NCBI RefSeq assembly: GCF_024699925.1
Contig: NZ_JAJOMX010000005.1
Location: 1-64,000, forward strand
From: Mesorhizobium sp. J428
GTDB lineage: Bacteria > Pseudomonadota > Alphaproteobacteria > Rhizobiales > Rhizobiaceae
Direction of reading: 5' to 3'
DNA length: 64,000 nt
The notes under the pieces were generated by a model, which was not told where the DNA came from, searched no databases, and saw only the letters and a list, made by a program, of their open reading frames with translations. The number at the start of each line of letters is the position of its first letter. Position 1 is the stretch's first letter. This document shows positions 10,426 through 19,398 of the stretch, in pieces. Made by a program: the position numbers and the translations under genes.

Positions 10426-11018
10426 TCGCGCGTCTCATCGCCTGGTCGGCGCGGAACCTTGTCCTTGTCTTCTTCGCCGCCGCTCTGGCGACGGCAGCGG
10501 GCGTCTACGCGGTCAAGACGTTGCCGCTCGACGCCATTCCCGACTTGTCGGACGTGCAGGTCATCGTCTTCACCGACTATCCGGGCCAGGCGCCACAGGT
10601 GGTCGAGGATCAGGTCACCTATCCGCTGACGACAGCGATGCTGACGGTGCCGCGATCCAAAGTCGTGCGCGGTTTCTCGTTCTTTGGCGTGTCTTTCGTC
10701 TATGTGATTTTCGAGGACGGCGTCGATCCTTACTGGGCGCGCAGCCGCGTGCTCGAATATCTGAACGCCGCCGCGAGCCGCCTTCCGGCTGGCGTCGCGC
10801 CGGCGCTCGGCCCGGACGCGACCGGCGTCGGCTGGGTCTATCAATATGCCGTCGTCGCCAAGGAACTGTCGCTGGCCGAACTGCGGTCGCTGCAGGACTG
10901 GGTGGTGCGCTTCGCGGTTTCGAAGGCCGAGGGCGTTTCTGAGGTCGCGAGCGTCGGCGGCTTCGTCAAGCAGTATTCGATCGTCGTCGATCCAGCGCGC
11001 ATGCGCGCGCAAGGGTGA
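10422..11018 (+). CDS. cusA: CusA-like RND efflux pump, N-terminal fragment (split gene)
   Basis: The first 198 residues of a CusA-type heavy-metal RND transporter: TM1 (MIARLIAWSARNLVLVFFAA) and the start of the porter domain (PLDAIPDLSDVQVIVFTDYP, EDQVTYPLTTAMLTVPRSK). It stops at 11016-11018 in the sequence CAAGGGTGA. The remainder of the pump continues at once in the -1 frame, from a GTG that overlaps this stop. The two pieces total 1,056 codons, the expected size of one CusA. One missing G in the GGG run would explain the split. On its own this fragment cannot pump. Confidence 0.8.
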   Translation: MIARLIAWSARNLVLVFFAAALATAAGVYAVKTLPLDAIPDLSDVQVIVFTDYPGQAPQVVEDQVTYPLTTAMLTVPRSKVVRGFSFFGVSFVYVIFEDGVDPYWARSRVLEYLNAAASRLPAGVAPALGPDATGVGWVYQYAVVAKELSLAELRSLQDWVVRFAVSKAEGVSEVASVGGFVKQYSIVVDPARMRAQG

Positions 11019-13591
11019 CGCTGTCGGAGATCGGCGAGGCGGTGCGCGACAGCAACATGGACACCGGGGGGCGCACCGTCGAAATCTCCGAATTCGAGTT
11101 CATGGTGCGCGGCCGCGGCTATCTGAAGAGCATCGCCGATATCGAAAGCATCGCGCTCAAAACCGTCGGCGGCGTGCCCCTTAGGCTCGGGGACGTGGCC
11201 AAGGTCGAGATCGTGCCCGACGAACGGCGCGGCATCGCCGAGCTGAACGGCGAGGGAGAGGTCGCCAGCGGCATCGTGCTGCAGCGCGTCGGTTCGAACG
11301 CGCTGACCGTCATCGACAATGCCAAGTCGCAACTCGCAGACATCGAAAAGAGCCTGCCTGGCGGCGCGGAAATCATCACCGTATACGACCGCTCGGAACT
11401 GATCGGCGCGGCGATCGAAACCCTCAAGATCACGCTGATCGAGGAGAGCGTCATCGTCGCGCTCGTCACGATCGTCTTCCTGCTGCATGTCAGGAGCGCG
11501 CTGGTCGCCATCATCATGCTCCCCGTCGGGATCCTGATGGCGTTCGCCGCGATGAAGCTCCTCGGCCTTGGCTCCAACATTATGAGCCTCGGCGGCATAG
11601 CGATTGCCATCGGCGCGATGATCGACGCGGCGATCGTGATGATCGAGAACGCGCACAAACATCTGGAGCGTGCGCCGCCGGACAAACCCCGGACCGAAGT
11701 GCTGATCGAGGCGGCGAGCGAGGTCGGCCCGGCGCTATTCTTCAGCCTGCTGATCATCACCGTCTCGTTCCTGCCGATCTTCACTTTGGAAAGCCAGGAA
11801 GGGCGGCTGTTCGGGCCGCTGGCCTTCACCAAGACGTTTGCCATGGCTGCGGCCGCGCTGCTGTCGGTGACGCTGGTTCCGGCGCTGATGGTGGTGTTCG
11901 TGCGTGGCAGGATCGTGCCGGAGCACAGGAACCCGCTCAACCGCCTGCTGATCGCGATCTATCGACCAGTTATCAAGGGCGTGCTCCGGGCGAAGACGCT
12001 TACCATCCTGCTTGCCGTCGTTGCCCTTGCGGTGACGGTCTGGCCGGCGCGGCAGCTCGGCTCCGAGTTCATGCCGGCTCTCGACGAAGGCACGCTGATG
12101 TATATGCCCACCACTCTTCCCGGGCTTTCCGTCACCAAGGCGGCGGAATTAATGCAGATGCAGGACCGCATCATCAAGTCGTTCCCCGAAGTCGAGAGCG
12201 TGTTCGGCAAGGCCGGCCGTGCGCAGACCGCGACCGACCCGGCGCCGACCGAAATGTTCGAGACAATCATCAACCTAAAACCAAATGGGGAGTGGCGCGA
12301 CGGCGTCACCTCCGAAAGCCTGAAGGCCGAGATGGACGCGGCGCTGCAATTTCCGGGCGTGTCCAATGCCTGGACAATGCCGATCCGCGCCCGCATCGAC
12401 ATGCTGTCGACCGGCATTCGGACTCCGGTGGGCGTCAAGGTCTACGGCATGGATCTCGACCAGATGGAAAAAGTCGCACGCCAGGTCGAGGCGGTGCTCC
12501 GAAACGTCCCAGGGACGTCGAGCGCCTATGCCGAGCGGGTCGTCGGCGGCTACTTTCTGGACATCGTGCCGGACCGTGTGTCGCTCGGCCGCTACGGGCT
12601 GTCGGTCGGCGACGTACAGGACGTGATCTCGATGGCACTGGGCGCCGAGGTGATCACCACGACGGTCGAGGGCCGTGAGCGCTACGGCGTCGCCATCCGC
12701 TACCCGCGCGCGCTTCGGAGCGACCCGCAGGCAATCGCGCGCGAGGTGCAGGTGGCACTCCCCGGCGGCGGCTCAGTTCCACTGGGCGAGGTCGCCAAAA
12801 TCGAACTGACGCGCGGCGCGACCTCTATCCGAACTGAGAACGGCCAACTGGCCGTCTACATCTTCGTCGATATCGCCGGGCGAGATCTCGGGGGTTATGT
12901 GGCCGATGCGCAGTCTGCGGTCGCGGCGGGCGTTGCGCTCCCGGCCGGCTATTCGCTCGGCTGGAGCGGCCAGTTCGAATATCTGGAGCGCGCCCAGGCG
13001 CGGCTGAAAATCGTGGTGCCGCTGACGCTCGCGCTAATTTTCCTGCTGCTGTTCCTGAACTTCCGCCGACTGACGGAGACGCTGATCGTCATGCTGTCTC
13101 TGCCCTTCGCGCTGGTCGGCGGCATATGGCTGATGTGGTGGCTCGGCTTCAACACTTCGGTTGCGGTCGCCGTCGGCTTCATCGCGCTCGCCGGCGTTGC
13201 GGCCGAAACGGGCGTCATCATGCTGATCTATCTCGATCATGCGCTTGTTGAAGCCCAAGGAAAGTGCGCCGCCCAGGGCCGCGCATTCGCGCGAGCTGAC
13301 CTAGATGACGCGATCAGGGTGGGCGCGGTGGAGCGCGTCCGGCCAAAGATGATGACAGTGGTCGCCATCATGGCGGGGCTTTTGCCCATCCTGTGGAGCA
13401 CTGGGGCCGGCTCGGAAATCATGCAGCGCATTGCCGTGCCGATGATCGGCGGCATGATCTCATCGACCATCCTGACCCTAGTGGTGATCCCGGCGGTTTA
13501 CGGCATCGTGAAGGGTCGGGGCCTGCCGAGGCGAGCCGCGGCTGAGAGCTCATCGGCGCCGGTGAACCCTCTGAAGTCCGCCGCGGAATAG
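11015..13591 (+). CDS. cusA: CusA-like RND efflux pump, main C-terminal part (split gene)
   Basis: 858 residues covering the rest of the heavy-metal RND pump. Seen are GIAIAIGAMIDAAIVMIENA (TM4 motif with the proton-relay Asp), SEFMPALDEGTLMYMPTTLP, IDMLSTGIRTPVGVKVYGMD and the late helices with GFIALAGVAAETGVIMLIYL. All are hallmarks of the CusA/CzcA (HME-RND) family, and the IDMLSTGIRTP block favours Cu/Ag. The apparent GTG start only reflects the frameshift described for the preceding fragment. Either the gene is inactive, or a single-base error or slippage hides one intact cusA. A hairpin terminator follows. Confidence 0.85.
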   Translation: MTLSEIGEAVRDSNMDTGGRTVEISEFEFMVRGRGYLKSIADIESIALKTVGGVPLRLGDVAKVEIVPDERRGIAELNGEGEVASGIVLQRVGSNALTVIDNAKSQLADIEKSLPGGAEIITVYDRSELIGAAIETLKITLIEESVIVALVTIVFLLHVRSALVAIIMLPVGILMAFAAMKLLGLGSNIMSLGGIAIAIGAMIDAAIVMIENAHKHLERAPPDKPRTEVLIEAASEVGPALFFSLLIITVSFLPIFTLESQEGRLFGPLAFTKTFAMAAAALLSVTLVPALMVVFVRGRIVPEHRNPLNRLLIAIYRPVIKGVLRAKTLTILLAVVALAVTVWPARQLGSEFMPALDEGTLMYMPTTLPGLSVTKAAELMQMQDRIIKSFPEVESVFGKAGRAQTATDPAPTEMFETIINLKPNGEWRDGVTSESLKAEMDAALQFPGVSNAWTMPIRARIDMLSTGIRTPVGVKVYGMDLDQMEKVARQVEAVLRNVPGTSSAYAERVVGGYFLDIVPDRVSLGRYGLSVGDVQDVISMALGAEVITTTVEGRERYGVAIRYPRALRSDPQAIAREVQVALPGGGSVPLGEVAKIELTRGATSIRTENGQLAVYIFVDIAGRDLGGYVADAQSAVAAGVALPAGYSLGWSGQFEYLERAQARLKIVVPLTLALIFLLLFLNFRRLTETLIVMLSLPFALVGGIWLMWWLGFNTSVAVAVGFIALAGVAAETGVIMLIYLDHALVEAQGKCAAQGRAFARADLDDAIRVGAVERVRPKMMTVVAIMAGLLPILWSTGAGSEIMQRIAVPMIGGMISSTILTLVVIPAVYGIVKGRGLPRRAAAESSSAPVNPLKSAAE

Positions 13592-13735
13592 AAGGAAAGA
13601 AAATGATGATTGGATGAGCTGATGTCAGGTGAAATGTGTGTCGAAACGGGATCGGCGGCCTGATCGTCCTGGCGATTGCCGGTCTCGTGATCGCCGCCTT
13701 GGTGAAGTTTGTTTCTTCCTCGGATGAAATCTTGG

Positions 13736-13769
13736 TCGTAGGCGCGAGGCATCGACGTCGCGCCTACGA
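13736..13769. terminator. Bidirectional hairpin between cusA and csp
   Basis: A perfect 12-bp inverted repeat, TCGTAGGCGCGA / TCGCGCCTACGA, with a 10-base loop. It sits between two convergent genes, consistent with a shared terminator. Confidence 0.7.
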
Positions 13770-13780
13770 ACAATCGGCTA

Positions 13781-14113
13781 TTAAGCCGCCATCTTTCGAC
13801 AGCTCTCCGCGCAGCGGCGGCAGGTATCGACGCAGTCCTGCATGTCGCCAATACGCTCGCAGTCATCCGCGCACTCGTTGCAGATTTCCGCGCATTCGCC
13901 GCAAATATGCTTGTGGTGCTCGGAGCCGATGAGCATGAAATGCGCCGAGGTTCGGCAGATTTCGGCGCAGGCCATCATCAGCGTGAAGTGCTGTTTTTCG
14001 GTGTGTTCTCCGCCCATTTCCAAGCAATGGCCCATCGCTGTAGACAGGCACATCGAATAGCAGCGCAGGCACTCGTCGATACAGTTTTTCATCTCGGGGC
14101 TGAGGTGATGCAT
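13781..14113 (-). CDS. csp: Four-helix bundle copper-binding protein (Csp/DUF326)
   Basis: A 110-residue protein with 16 cysteines arranged along predicted helices (NCIDECLRCYSMC, HICGECAEICNECADDCE, DCVDTCRRCAESC), the pattern of the copper storage protein family that packs many Cu(I) ions inside a four-helix bundle. There is no signal peptide or Tat motif, so it should be cytosolic, like Csp3. It is convergent with cusA and lies just downstream of a DUF305 gene on the same strand. A role in buffering cytosolic Cu(I) follows from the family. Confidence 0.85.
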   Translation of the reverse strand: MHHLSPEMKNCIDECLRCYSMCLSTAMGHCLEMGGEHTEKQHFTLMMACAEICRTSAHFMLIGSEHHKHICGECAEICNECADDCERIGDMQDCVDTCRRCAESCRKMAA

Positions 14114-14163
14114 ATCATGGATCCTTGTGTGATCGGGGAGCGCCTGTGGCGCCCCCTACGACC

Positions 14164-14610
14164 TCATTTGACGTTAGCTTCGAGCCATTTTTTAAAATCA
14201 GCGATCTCCTTGGTCTGGTCGTCGATGATTTTCTGCGCGGCCTGTTTCGCTTCGTCGTTGTCGCCGTATTTCAGCTCGACGCTGGCCATGTCAATGGCAC
14301 CTTGATGGTGCGCGATCATCGTGCAGACGAATGCGACATCTGGATCCTTGGCCATGATCCCCCGCATCATCGCCGGTTGCATTCTTATCATTCCGGCCAT
14401 GAAGGCTTTGTGCGCCTCGTCCATGCCAGACATGTCCATTCCCGACCTATCCGTCATCGGCATCTTCTGGTCTGCGGCCTCACCGCACTGTGCGGGCAGC
14501 GTGACTGGGGCCATTTCCATTGGTTTGTTGGAAGATTCCTGCCCTACCGCAAACGACGCGGTCCCCGTGAGCATCAACGTTGCGAGAATGAGCTTCGACG
14601 TTTTCATCAT
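14164..14610 (-). CDS. DUF305 (CopM-like) periplasmic copper-binding protein
   Basis: A 148-residue exported protein: signal peptide (MMKTSKLILATLMLTGTASF), Met-rich region (KMPMTDRSGMDMSGMDEAHK), then the DUF305 core with the [12 protein letters not shown] motif and a helical C terminus ending in FKKWLEANVK. DUF305 proteins such as CopM bind copper in the periplasm or outside the cell. It lies upstream of csp on the same strand, about 50 bases apart, so the two are probably co-transcribed. A paralogue is at 61191-61598. Confidence 0.85.
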   Translation of the reverse strand: MMKTSKLILATLMLTGTASFAVGQESSNKPMEMAPVTLPAQCGEAADQKMPMTDRSGMDMSGMDEAHKAFMAGMIRMQPAMMRGIMAKDPDVAFVCTMIAHHQGAIDMASVELKYGDNDEAKQAAQKIIDDQTKEIADFKKWLEANVK

Positions 14611-14676
14611 ATTTCTCCTGGTTTCAGAATACGACTACGGGCTTTGGAGCCCACCTGGGATTCGATAGCAGCTTCG

Positions 14677-14844
14677 TTAATGATTTCGGAGGCCGCTCAA
14701 GTCAAACCGCTGCACCGAATCCCCGTCAGGATGGTCAAGCTCTGCGGCGGACGTCGTTGTCAAAAAGATCGCGGTCAGTGCGACTATCGCAAGCGAAGCC
14801 AAGCTGACGAGCCTGACGAACTGGAAAGATTCTGCGCAAGACAT
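14677..14844 (-). CDS. Small hypothetical exported or membrane peptide
   Basis: A 55-residue reading frame starting MSCAESFQFVRLVSL, with a strong hydrophobic segment (LASLAIVALTAIFL) and a likely signal-peptidase site (TTSAAELDH), leaving a short acidic tail. It lies directly upstream of the DUF305 gene on the same strand. I do not recognise a family, and the start is uncertain. It may be the leader gene of the DUF305/csp group or a chance frame. Confidence 0.35.
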   Translation of the reverse strand: MSCAESFQFVRLVSLASLAIVALTAIFLTTTSAAELDHPDGDSVQRFDLSGLRNH

Positions 14845-15013
14845 CTCCAATAACCACCGCGTCCGGGCTTTGTTCCGGGACCCTATCCGACTTTCTTGGG
14901 CGGTGTATCGCCCAAGACAAATGAGCATGTTTGCTCGCGAGGAACCTCCAGCCTGCTTGACAGGCTACGACCTGAGGCGGCGTCCAGCTTTAAAGTGGAG
15001 GTGAAAATTCCGC

Positions 15014-15046
15014 TTGACCTTCCGGTAGCTGGAAGGCGCAACAATA
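15014..15046 (+). promoter_or_regulatory. CueR-type promoter/operator of the YHS Cu ATPase gene
   Basis: A -35 TTGACC lies at 15014-15019 and is overlapped by the palindrome ACCTTCC-N7-GGAAGGC (15017-15037). A weak -10 (AACAAT) is placed 20 bases downstream. An over-long spacer filled with this dyad is the signature of Cu(I)-CueR-activated promoters. The ATPase start is at 15072. Confidence 0.8.
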
Positions 15047-15071
15047 CGCCGATCAAATCGGAGGTCGCGCC

Positions 15072-17585
15072 ATGAGCACCCATTCACCTGACAATCACTC
15101 GCACGCAACGGGGGACGCGTGTTGCTCGACGCATGCCAAGCTGGCCAAAGGCGAGGTCATACGCGATCCCGTATGCGGCATGACTGTCGACCCAGCCGCA
15201 GGCAAGCCCCGCACCGAGTATGATGGTCACACCTACCATTTTTGCAGCGCGTCGTGCCGGGACAAGTTCGTCAAGGCGCCGCAGGAGTTCATCACGGCGA
15301 TCGATCCGGTCTGCGGCATGAGCGTTGAGCGCGCGACTGCCGCCAACTTCACGCGGCATGAGGGCAAGGGCTTCTATTTCTGCTCGTCGGGATGCAAGGG
15401 CAAGTTCGAGGCGGAACCGCCGAAGTATCTCGGCGACCGGCCTGCGCCGGAGCGGATGCCGAAGGGCACGCAATACACCTGTCCGATGCATCCGGAGATC
15501 GTCCGCGACAAGCCAGGCTCCTGCCCGATCTGCGGCATGGCGCTGGAGCCCATGGGTGTTCCGACCGGCGACGAGGGCCCCAATCCCGAACTCATCGATT
15601 TCACTCGGCGGCTGTGGGTCAGCGGCTTGCTCTCGGTCCCGCTGCTTTTCATCACGATGGGACCTATGCTCGGCCTGCCCGTCCGCGACTGGCTGGGTGC
15701 GCAGATCTCGACCTGGCTGGAATTGGTGCTGGCTACCCCTGTGGTGCTCTGGGCCGCCATTCCCTTCTTCCATCGCGGCTGGGAGTCCGTCGTCAATCGT
15801 AGCCCGAACATGTGGACCCTGATCTCGATCGGTGTCGGAGTCGCCTATCTCTACAGCGTCGTTGCGACACTGTTTCCGGATCTCTTCCCGCACCAATTCC
15901 GTGGCCATGGTGGCTCGGTGCCGGTCTATTTCGAGGCGGCCGCGGTGATCGTGGCGCTCGTCTTCCTGGGACAGGTGCTTGAACTGCGCGCCCGGGAGCG
16001 CACCGGGTCGGCGATCCGCGCGCTGCTCGACCTCGCGCCAAAGACTGCGCGGCGGATAGGAGCGGACGGATCGGAAAAAGACGTACCTCTCGACGAGGTC
16101 AAGTCAGGCGACAGCCTGCGCGTCCGCCCTGGCGACAGTGTCCCCGTTGACGGAATTGTGCTGGAAGGCAGGACCTCGATCGACGAAAGCATGATCACGG
16201 GGGAGCCTCTTCCAGTTGAGAAGACCGAAGGCGACAGCGTCACCGGCGGCACGCTCAACCGCAACGGAACGCTGGTCATTCGCGCCGAGAAAGTCGGCGC
16301 CGAGACCATGCTGTCACGGATCGTCGAGATGGTCGCCAAGGCCCAGCGCTCACGCGCACCGATCCAGGGGCTCGCCGACCGTGTATCGTTCTACTTCGTG
16401 CCGACCGTCGTGCTCGTGGCGATCCTGGCCTTCGTCGTCTGGGCGGTCTTCGGTCCAGAGCCGTCGATGATCTTCGCCATCGTCTCGGCGGTCTCCGTGC
16501 TCATCATCGCCTGCCCGTGTGCTCTCGGCCTGGCGACGCCGATGTCGATTATGACGGCGACGGGTCGCGGAGCACAGGCAGGTGTGCTGATCAAGAATGC
16601 CGAGGCTCTGGAACTGTTCGCCAAAGTAGACACGCTGATCGTCGACAAGACCGGGACGCTGACGGAGGGCCGTCCCAAGCTCACCGACGTCGTCGCAGCG
16701 GAAGGGTTCGACGAGACCGAGCTGCTATCGCTCGCAGCCAGCCTGGAGCGTGGCTCCGAACACCCGCTGGCCGAAGCGATCGTCGAGGGCGCCGAGGCAC
16801 GTGGCGCGACGATATCAGCCGCGTCTGACTTCGAGGCCGTCACCGGCAAGGGGGTGTCCGGCTCGGTCAACGGCCGCAAGATCGCGCTCGGCAACGCCGC
16901 GATGATGATCGATCTCAAGGCGGACGCGGCCAGCTTGAAGGACCGCGCTGACGCGCTCCGCTCGGACGGCAAGACGGCAATGTTCGTCGCGGTCGATGGC
17001 AGGCTGGCCGGCATCGTCGCCGTTGCCGACCCGGTCAAGGCGACCACGGCGGAAGCCATCCGGGCGCTGCACCAAACCGGCCTCCGGATCATCATGGCGA
17101 CCGGCGACAACGAGCGGACGGCGCGGGCGGTCGCGGCTAAACTGGGCATCGACGAGGTGCGCGCCGACATGCTGCCCGAAAGCAAGCAGAAGCTGATCGA
17201 GGAGCTGCGCGCCAACGGGGCCAAGGTCGCCATGGCCGGAGACGGGGTGAACGACGCGCCGGCGCTCGCCGCAGCCGATGTCGGCATCGCCATGGGCACC
17301 GGCGCTGACGTTGCGGTCGAGAGCGCGGGAATCACGCTGGTGAAGGGTGATTTGAACGGCATCGTCAGGGCCCGCCGGCTGTCTCAGGCGACGATCCGCA
17401 ACATCAAGCAGAACCTGTTCTTCGCCTTCGTTTACAACGGGCTCGGCGTTCCGGTGGCGGCCGGGGTCCTCTATCCGGTCTTCGGCACGCTGCTATCGCC
17501 GATGATCGCAGCGGCAGCCATGAGCCTGTCGTCGGTCTCTGTCATCGCCAACGCGCTGCGGCTGCGCACGGTAAAGCTTGGCTGA
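15072..17585 (+). CDS. copA: Cu(+)-translocating P1B-type ATPase with two YHS domains
   Basis: An 837-residue copper exporter of the inner membrane. Instead of the usual HMA domains it carries two YHS domains ([20 protein letters not shown] and [16 protein letters not shown], each with a paired Cys further on) and then a heavy-metal-binding motif ([10 protein letters not shown] and [11 protein letters not shown]). The ATPase core has the CPC motif ([13 protein letters not shown]), the phosphorylation site DKTGTLTEG, the SEHPLAEAI His-Pro pair and the [20 protein letters not shown] hinge. It is driven by its own CueR-type promoter and followed 26 bases later by the CueR-fusion gene, forming a regulator-plus-pump unit. 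Confidence 0.92.
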   Translation: MSTHSPDNHSHATGDACCSTHAKLAKGEVIRDPVCGMTVDPAAGKPRTEYDGHTYHFCSASCRDKFVKAPQEFITAIDPVCGMSVERATAANFTRHEGKGFYFCSSGCKGKFEAEPPKYLGDRPAPERMPKGTQYTCPMHPEIVRDKPGSCPICGMALEPMGVPTGDEGPNPELIDFTRRLWVSGLLSVPLLFITMGPMLGLPVRDWLGAQISTWLELVLATPVVLWAAIPFFHRGWESVVNRSPNMWTLISIGVGVAYLYSVVATLFPDLFPHQFRGHGGSVPVYFEAAAVIVALVFLGQVLELRARERTGSAIRALLDLAPKTARRIGADGSEKDVPLDEVKSGDSLRVRPGDSVPVDGIVLEGRTSIDESMITGEPLPVEKTEGDSVTGGTLNRNGTLVIRAEKVGAETMLSRIVEMVAKAQRSRAPIQGLADRVSFYFVPTVVLVAILAFVVWAVFGPEPSMIFAIVSAVSVLIIACPCALGLATPMSIMTATGRGAQAGVLIKNAEALELFAKVDTLIVDKTGTLTEGRPKLTDVVAAEGFDETELLSLAASLERGSEHPLAEAIVEGAEARGATISAASDFEAVTGKGVSGSVNGRKIALGNAAMMIDLKADAASLKDRADALRSDGKTAMFVAVDGRLAGIVAVADPVKATTAEAIRALHQTGLRIIMATGDNERTARAVAAKLGIDEVRADMLPESKQKLIEELRANGAKVAMAGDGVNDAPALAAADVGIAMGTGADVAVESAGITLVKGDLNGIVRARRLSQATIRNIKQNLFFAFVYNGLGVPVAAGVLYPVFGTLLSPMIAAAAMSLSSVSVIANALRLRTVKLG

Positions 17586-17611
17586 CGCGAGGCGAAGGAA
17601 GGAGCGCTTCT

Positions 17612-18808
17612 ATGAACATCGGAACCGTGTCGGAAAAGTCAGGTTTGCCGCCCAAGACAATCCGCTATTATGAGGACATCGGCCTCATCCGGCCCGAGCG
17701 ACGCGACAACGGCTACCGTGACTATTCAGTCGAAGATGAACACCGTCTGCGCTTCCTGCAACGTGCGCGCAGCCTGGGTTTTTCTGTCGAGGAGTGCCGC
17801 GAGCTATTGTCTCTCTACAACGACACGTCTCGCGAGAGCGTGGAGGTCAAGGTTATGGCCACGGCCAAGCTTGCAGAGATCGACCGCAAGGTTGCGGAAC
17901 TCTTGGGACTGCGCGAAATGCTGAGCCATTTGATGGCCAACTGCCATGGCGACAAACGTCCGCATTGCCCGATTATTGAAGGACTCTCAGGCGAGGTAAA
18001 GCTTCAGTCGTATGCTGCCATGAGTGAGAACTCACGGCCGGATACCGGCGGCGGTGTATGCGTGGTCACCGCAGGGGGACCACATCCGTGGATCATCATA
18101 AATGCGCTCATCGACCGCTTTGGGGACGTCCGCGTCATCATCGAGGATTCGGAACCGCGCGGCGAGTTTCTTGCGCGCCGCGCCCGCCTGAAGGGATGGT
18201 TCACAGTTGGCGGCCAATTTGGCACCATGTGCCTCATCGGCCTTGGCAAGGTTCTCTTACATCGGCGGATCGCTCGCATCATCGAATCCGAAAGCCTCTT
18301 TGTGAAGCCTCGTGCGGAACGGATCGTTCGAACGGTGCCCTCGGTGAATTCCGTCGGCTTTTTGCAGGCGATCGATGAAATCCAACCTTCCGTCATTCTC
18401 CTTGCCGGCTGCAGGATCGTGAAGCCTGAGGTTCTCGCTCGCGTGACATGCCCTGTCCTGAACTACCATGCCGGCATCACGCCGCAGTACCGCGGCATGA
18501 ATGGCGGCTATTGGGCTCTCGCCAACCGAGACAGCACGAACTTCGGCGCCACCGTCCACGTCGTCGATGCGGGGGTCGACACGGGCGAGGTGGTCGCGCA
18601 AGTCCGAGGCGAGCCATCTGGTGACGATAACATTATGACTTACGCGTACAGACTTGCGGCGATATCACGGCAGATGTGCGTCGATGCAATCGAAGACGCC
18701 TTGGCCGGCCGGCTCGAGTCTCGTAAACAGGGCGGAAACTCGCGGCAATGGTTCCACCCAACGATTTGGTCCTATGTCTGGACCGGCGTCACGAAGGGGA
18801 TTTGGTGA
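17612..18808 (+). CDS. cueR: CueR-type MerR regulator fused to a formyltransferase-like domain
   Basis: A 398-residue fusion. Residues 1-125 are a complete CueR: winged HTH (TIRYYEDIGLIRPERRDNGY), dimerisation helix, and the Cu(I) ligand pair C111 and C119 (CHGDKRPHC), spaced as in E. coli CueR. From about residue 148 a formyltransferase fold begins (VVTAGGPHPWIIINALIDRF), with N284 and H286 (LNYHAGITPQYRG) and D323 (VDAGVDTG) matching the Asn-His-Asp triad of PurN and methionyl-tRNA formyltransferase. It ends with a Trp-rich tail. A Met at residue 137 (18020) could allow internal initiation of the enzyme alone. A stand-alone paralogue of the enzyme part lies at 39431-40234. It is the only intact CueR in the window, so it probably controls the CueR-type promoters here. 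The substrate is unknown. Confidence 0.85.
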   Translation: MNIGTVSEKSGLPPKTIRYYEDIGLIRPERRDNGYRDYSVEDEHRLRFLQRARSLGFSVEECRELLSLYNDTSRESVEVKVMATAKLAEIDRKVAELLGLREMLSHLMANCHGDKRPHCPIIEGLSGEVKLQSYAAMSENSRPDTGGGVCVVTAGGPHPWIIINALIDRFGDVRVIIEDSEPRGEFLARRARLKGWFTVGGQFGTMCLIGLGKVLLHRRIARIIESESLFVKPRAERIVRTVPSVNSVGFLQAIDEIQPSVILLAGCRIVKPEVLARVTCPVLNYHAGITPQYRGMNGGYWALANRDSTNFGATVHVVDAGVDTGEVVAQVRGEPSGDDNIMTYAYRLAAISRQMCVDAIEDALAGRLESRKQGGNSRQWFHPTIWSYVWTGVTKGIW

Positions 18809-19320
18809 TGCCTTGGGGACTTCGATCGGAAGCCCCGTCGAATGACGGGGCCCACCGGTTTCCGCTGCTCGAAGCGCCCGAGCTTCCGGTGATCTTCTTC
18901 TCGTTCCTTCTCCATTTCGTCTGGGAGTTCCTCCAAGCGCCAACTTATGTTGGTATGATGGAAATGAAGCACTGGGACGGCATCAAGCTCTGCTTGTCGG
19001 CAACCTTCGGTGACGCCGGATTCGCGTTGGTCGCATTTTGGATCGCGAGCATGTCAGTGCGCGATCGCAACTGGATAGGCGCCCGTGGGGGTCTGCCGAC
19101 CGCCATATTCCTGGCCGTTGGCATCGCGCTTACCGTTGGGTTTGAGTACTATTACACCAATGTGAGCCTGCGCTGGACATATTCGGTGCTCATGCCGCTG
19201 ATTCCTCCCTTCGGAACGGGGCTCAGCCCGCTGCTGCAGTGGACCGTGATCCCGCTAGCCGTAATCAGCTTGGCCCGCAGGCATTTAGCCGGCGCACGCA
19301 TTCTGCGAGTCAAGCCATGA
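18808..19320 (+). CDS. Hypothetical integral membrane protein
   Basis: 170 residues; the ATG overlaps the stop of the CueR fusion (TGATG), so it is translationally coupled. The sequence holds about four hydrophobic segments (PVIFFSFLLHFVWEFLQ, FALVAFWIASMSV, TAIFLAVGIALTVGF and WTVIPLAVISLA) and a short Arg-rich end. I do not recognise a family or catalytic motif. Its tight linkage to the fusion gene suggests it acts with the formyltransferase, for example as a transporter or membrane acceptor, but nothing in the sequence proves this. Confidence 0.6.
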   Translation: MPWGLRSEAPSNDGAHRFPLLEAPELPVIFFSFLLHFVWEFLQAPTYVGMMEMKHWDGIKLCLSATFGDAGFALVAFWIASMSVRDRNWIGARGGLPTAIFLAVGIALTVGFEYYYTNVSLRWTYSVLMPLIPPFGTGLSPLLQWTVIPLAVISLARRHLAGARILRVKP

Positions 19321-19398
19321 TCACGTTTCGGTTCCCCGACAGAAAAGAAGGATGGCGCAACTTGACTTGGCGCCCGAACTTGTGTGGAAGCTGGTGAG

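Noticed and set aside
11005..11018. Classical X-XXY-YYZ slippery heptamer at the cusA break
   Set aside because: The bases around CAA-GGG-TGA do not fit the canonical heptamer, so programmed -1 frameshifting is only a weak option compared with a lost G.
13605..13735. Possible small membrane protein after cusA (GLIVLAIAGLVIAALVKF)
   Set aside because: The hydrophobic stretch is attractive, but the only start is a weak GTG, the ATGs at 13605 run into a stop at once, and the frame continues through the terminator hairpin into csp antisense. At most it is a frameshifted remnant.
14942..15001. Inverted repeat ACCTCCA ... TGGAGGT upstream of the ATPase promoter
   Set aside because: The arms are only 7 bases and about 45 bases apart; the spacing is not typical for an operator and the true CueR dyad lies downstream at 15017.
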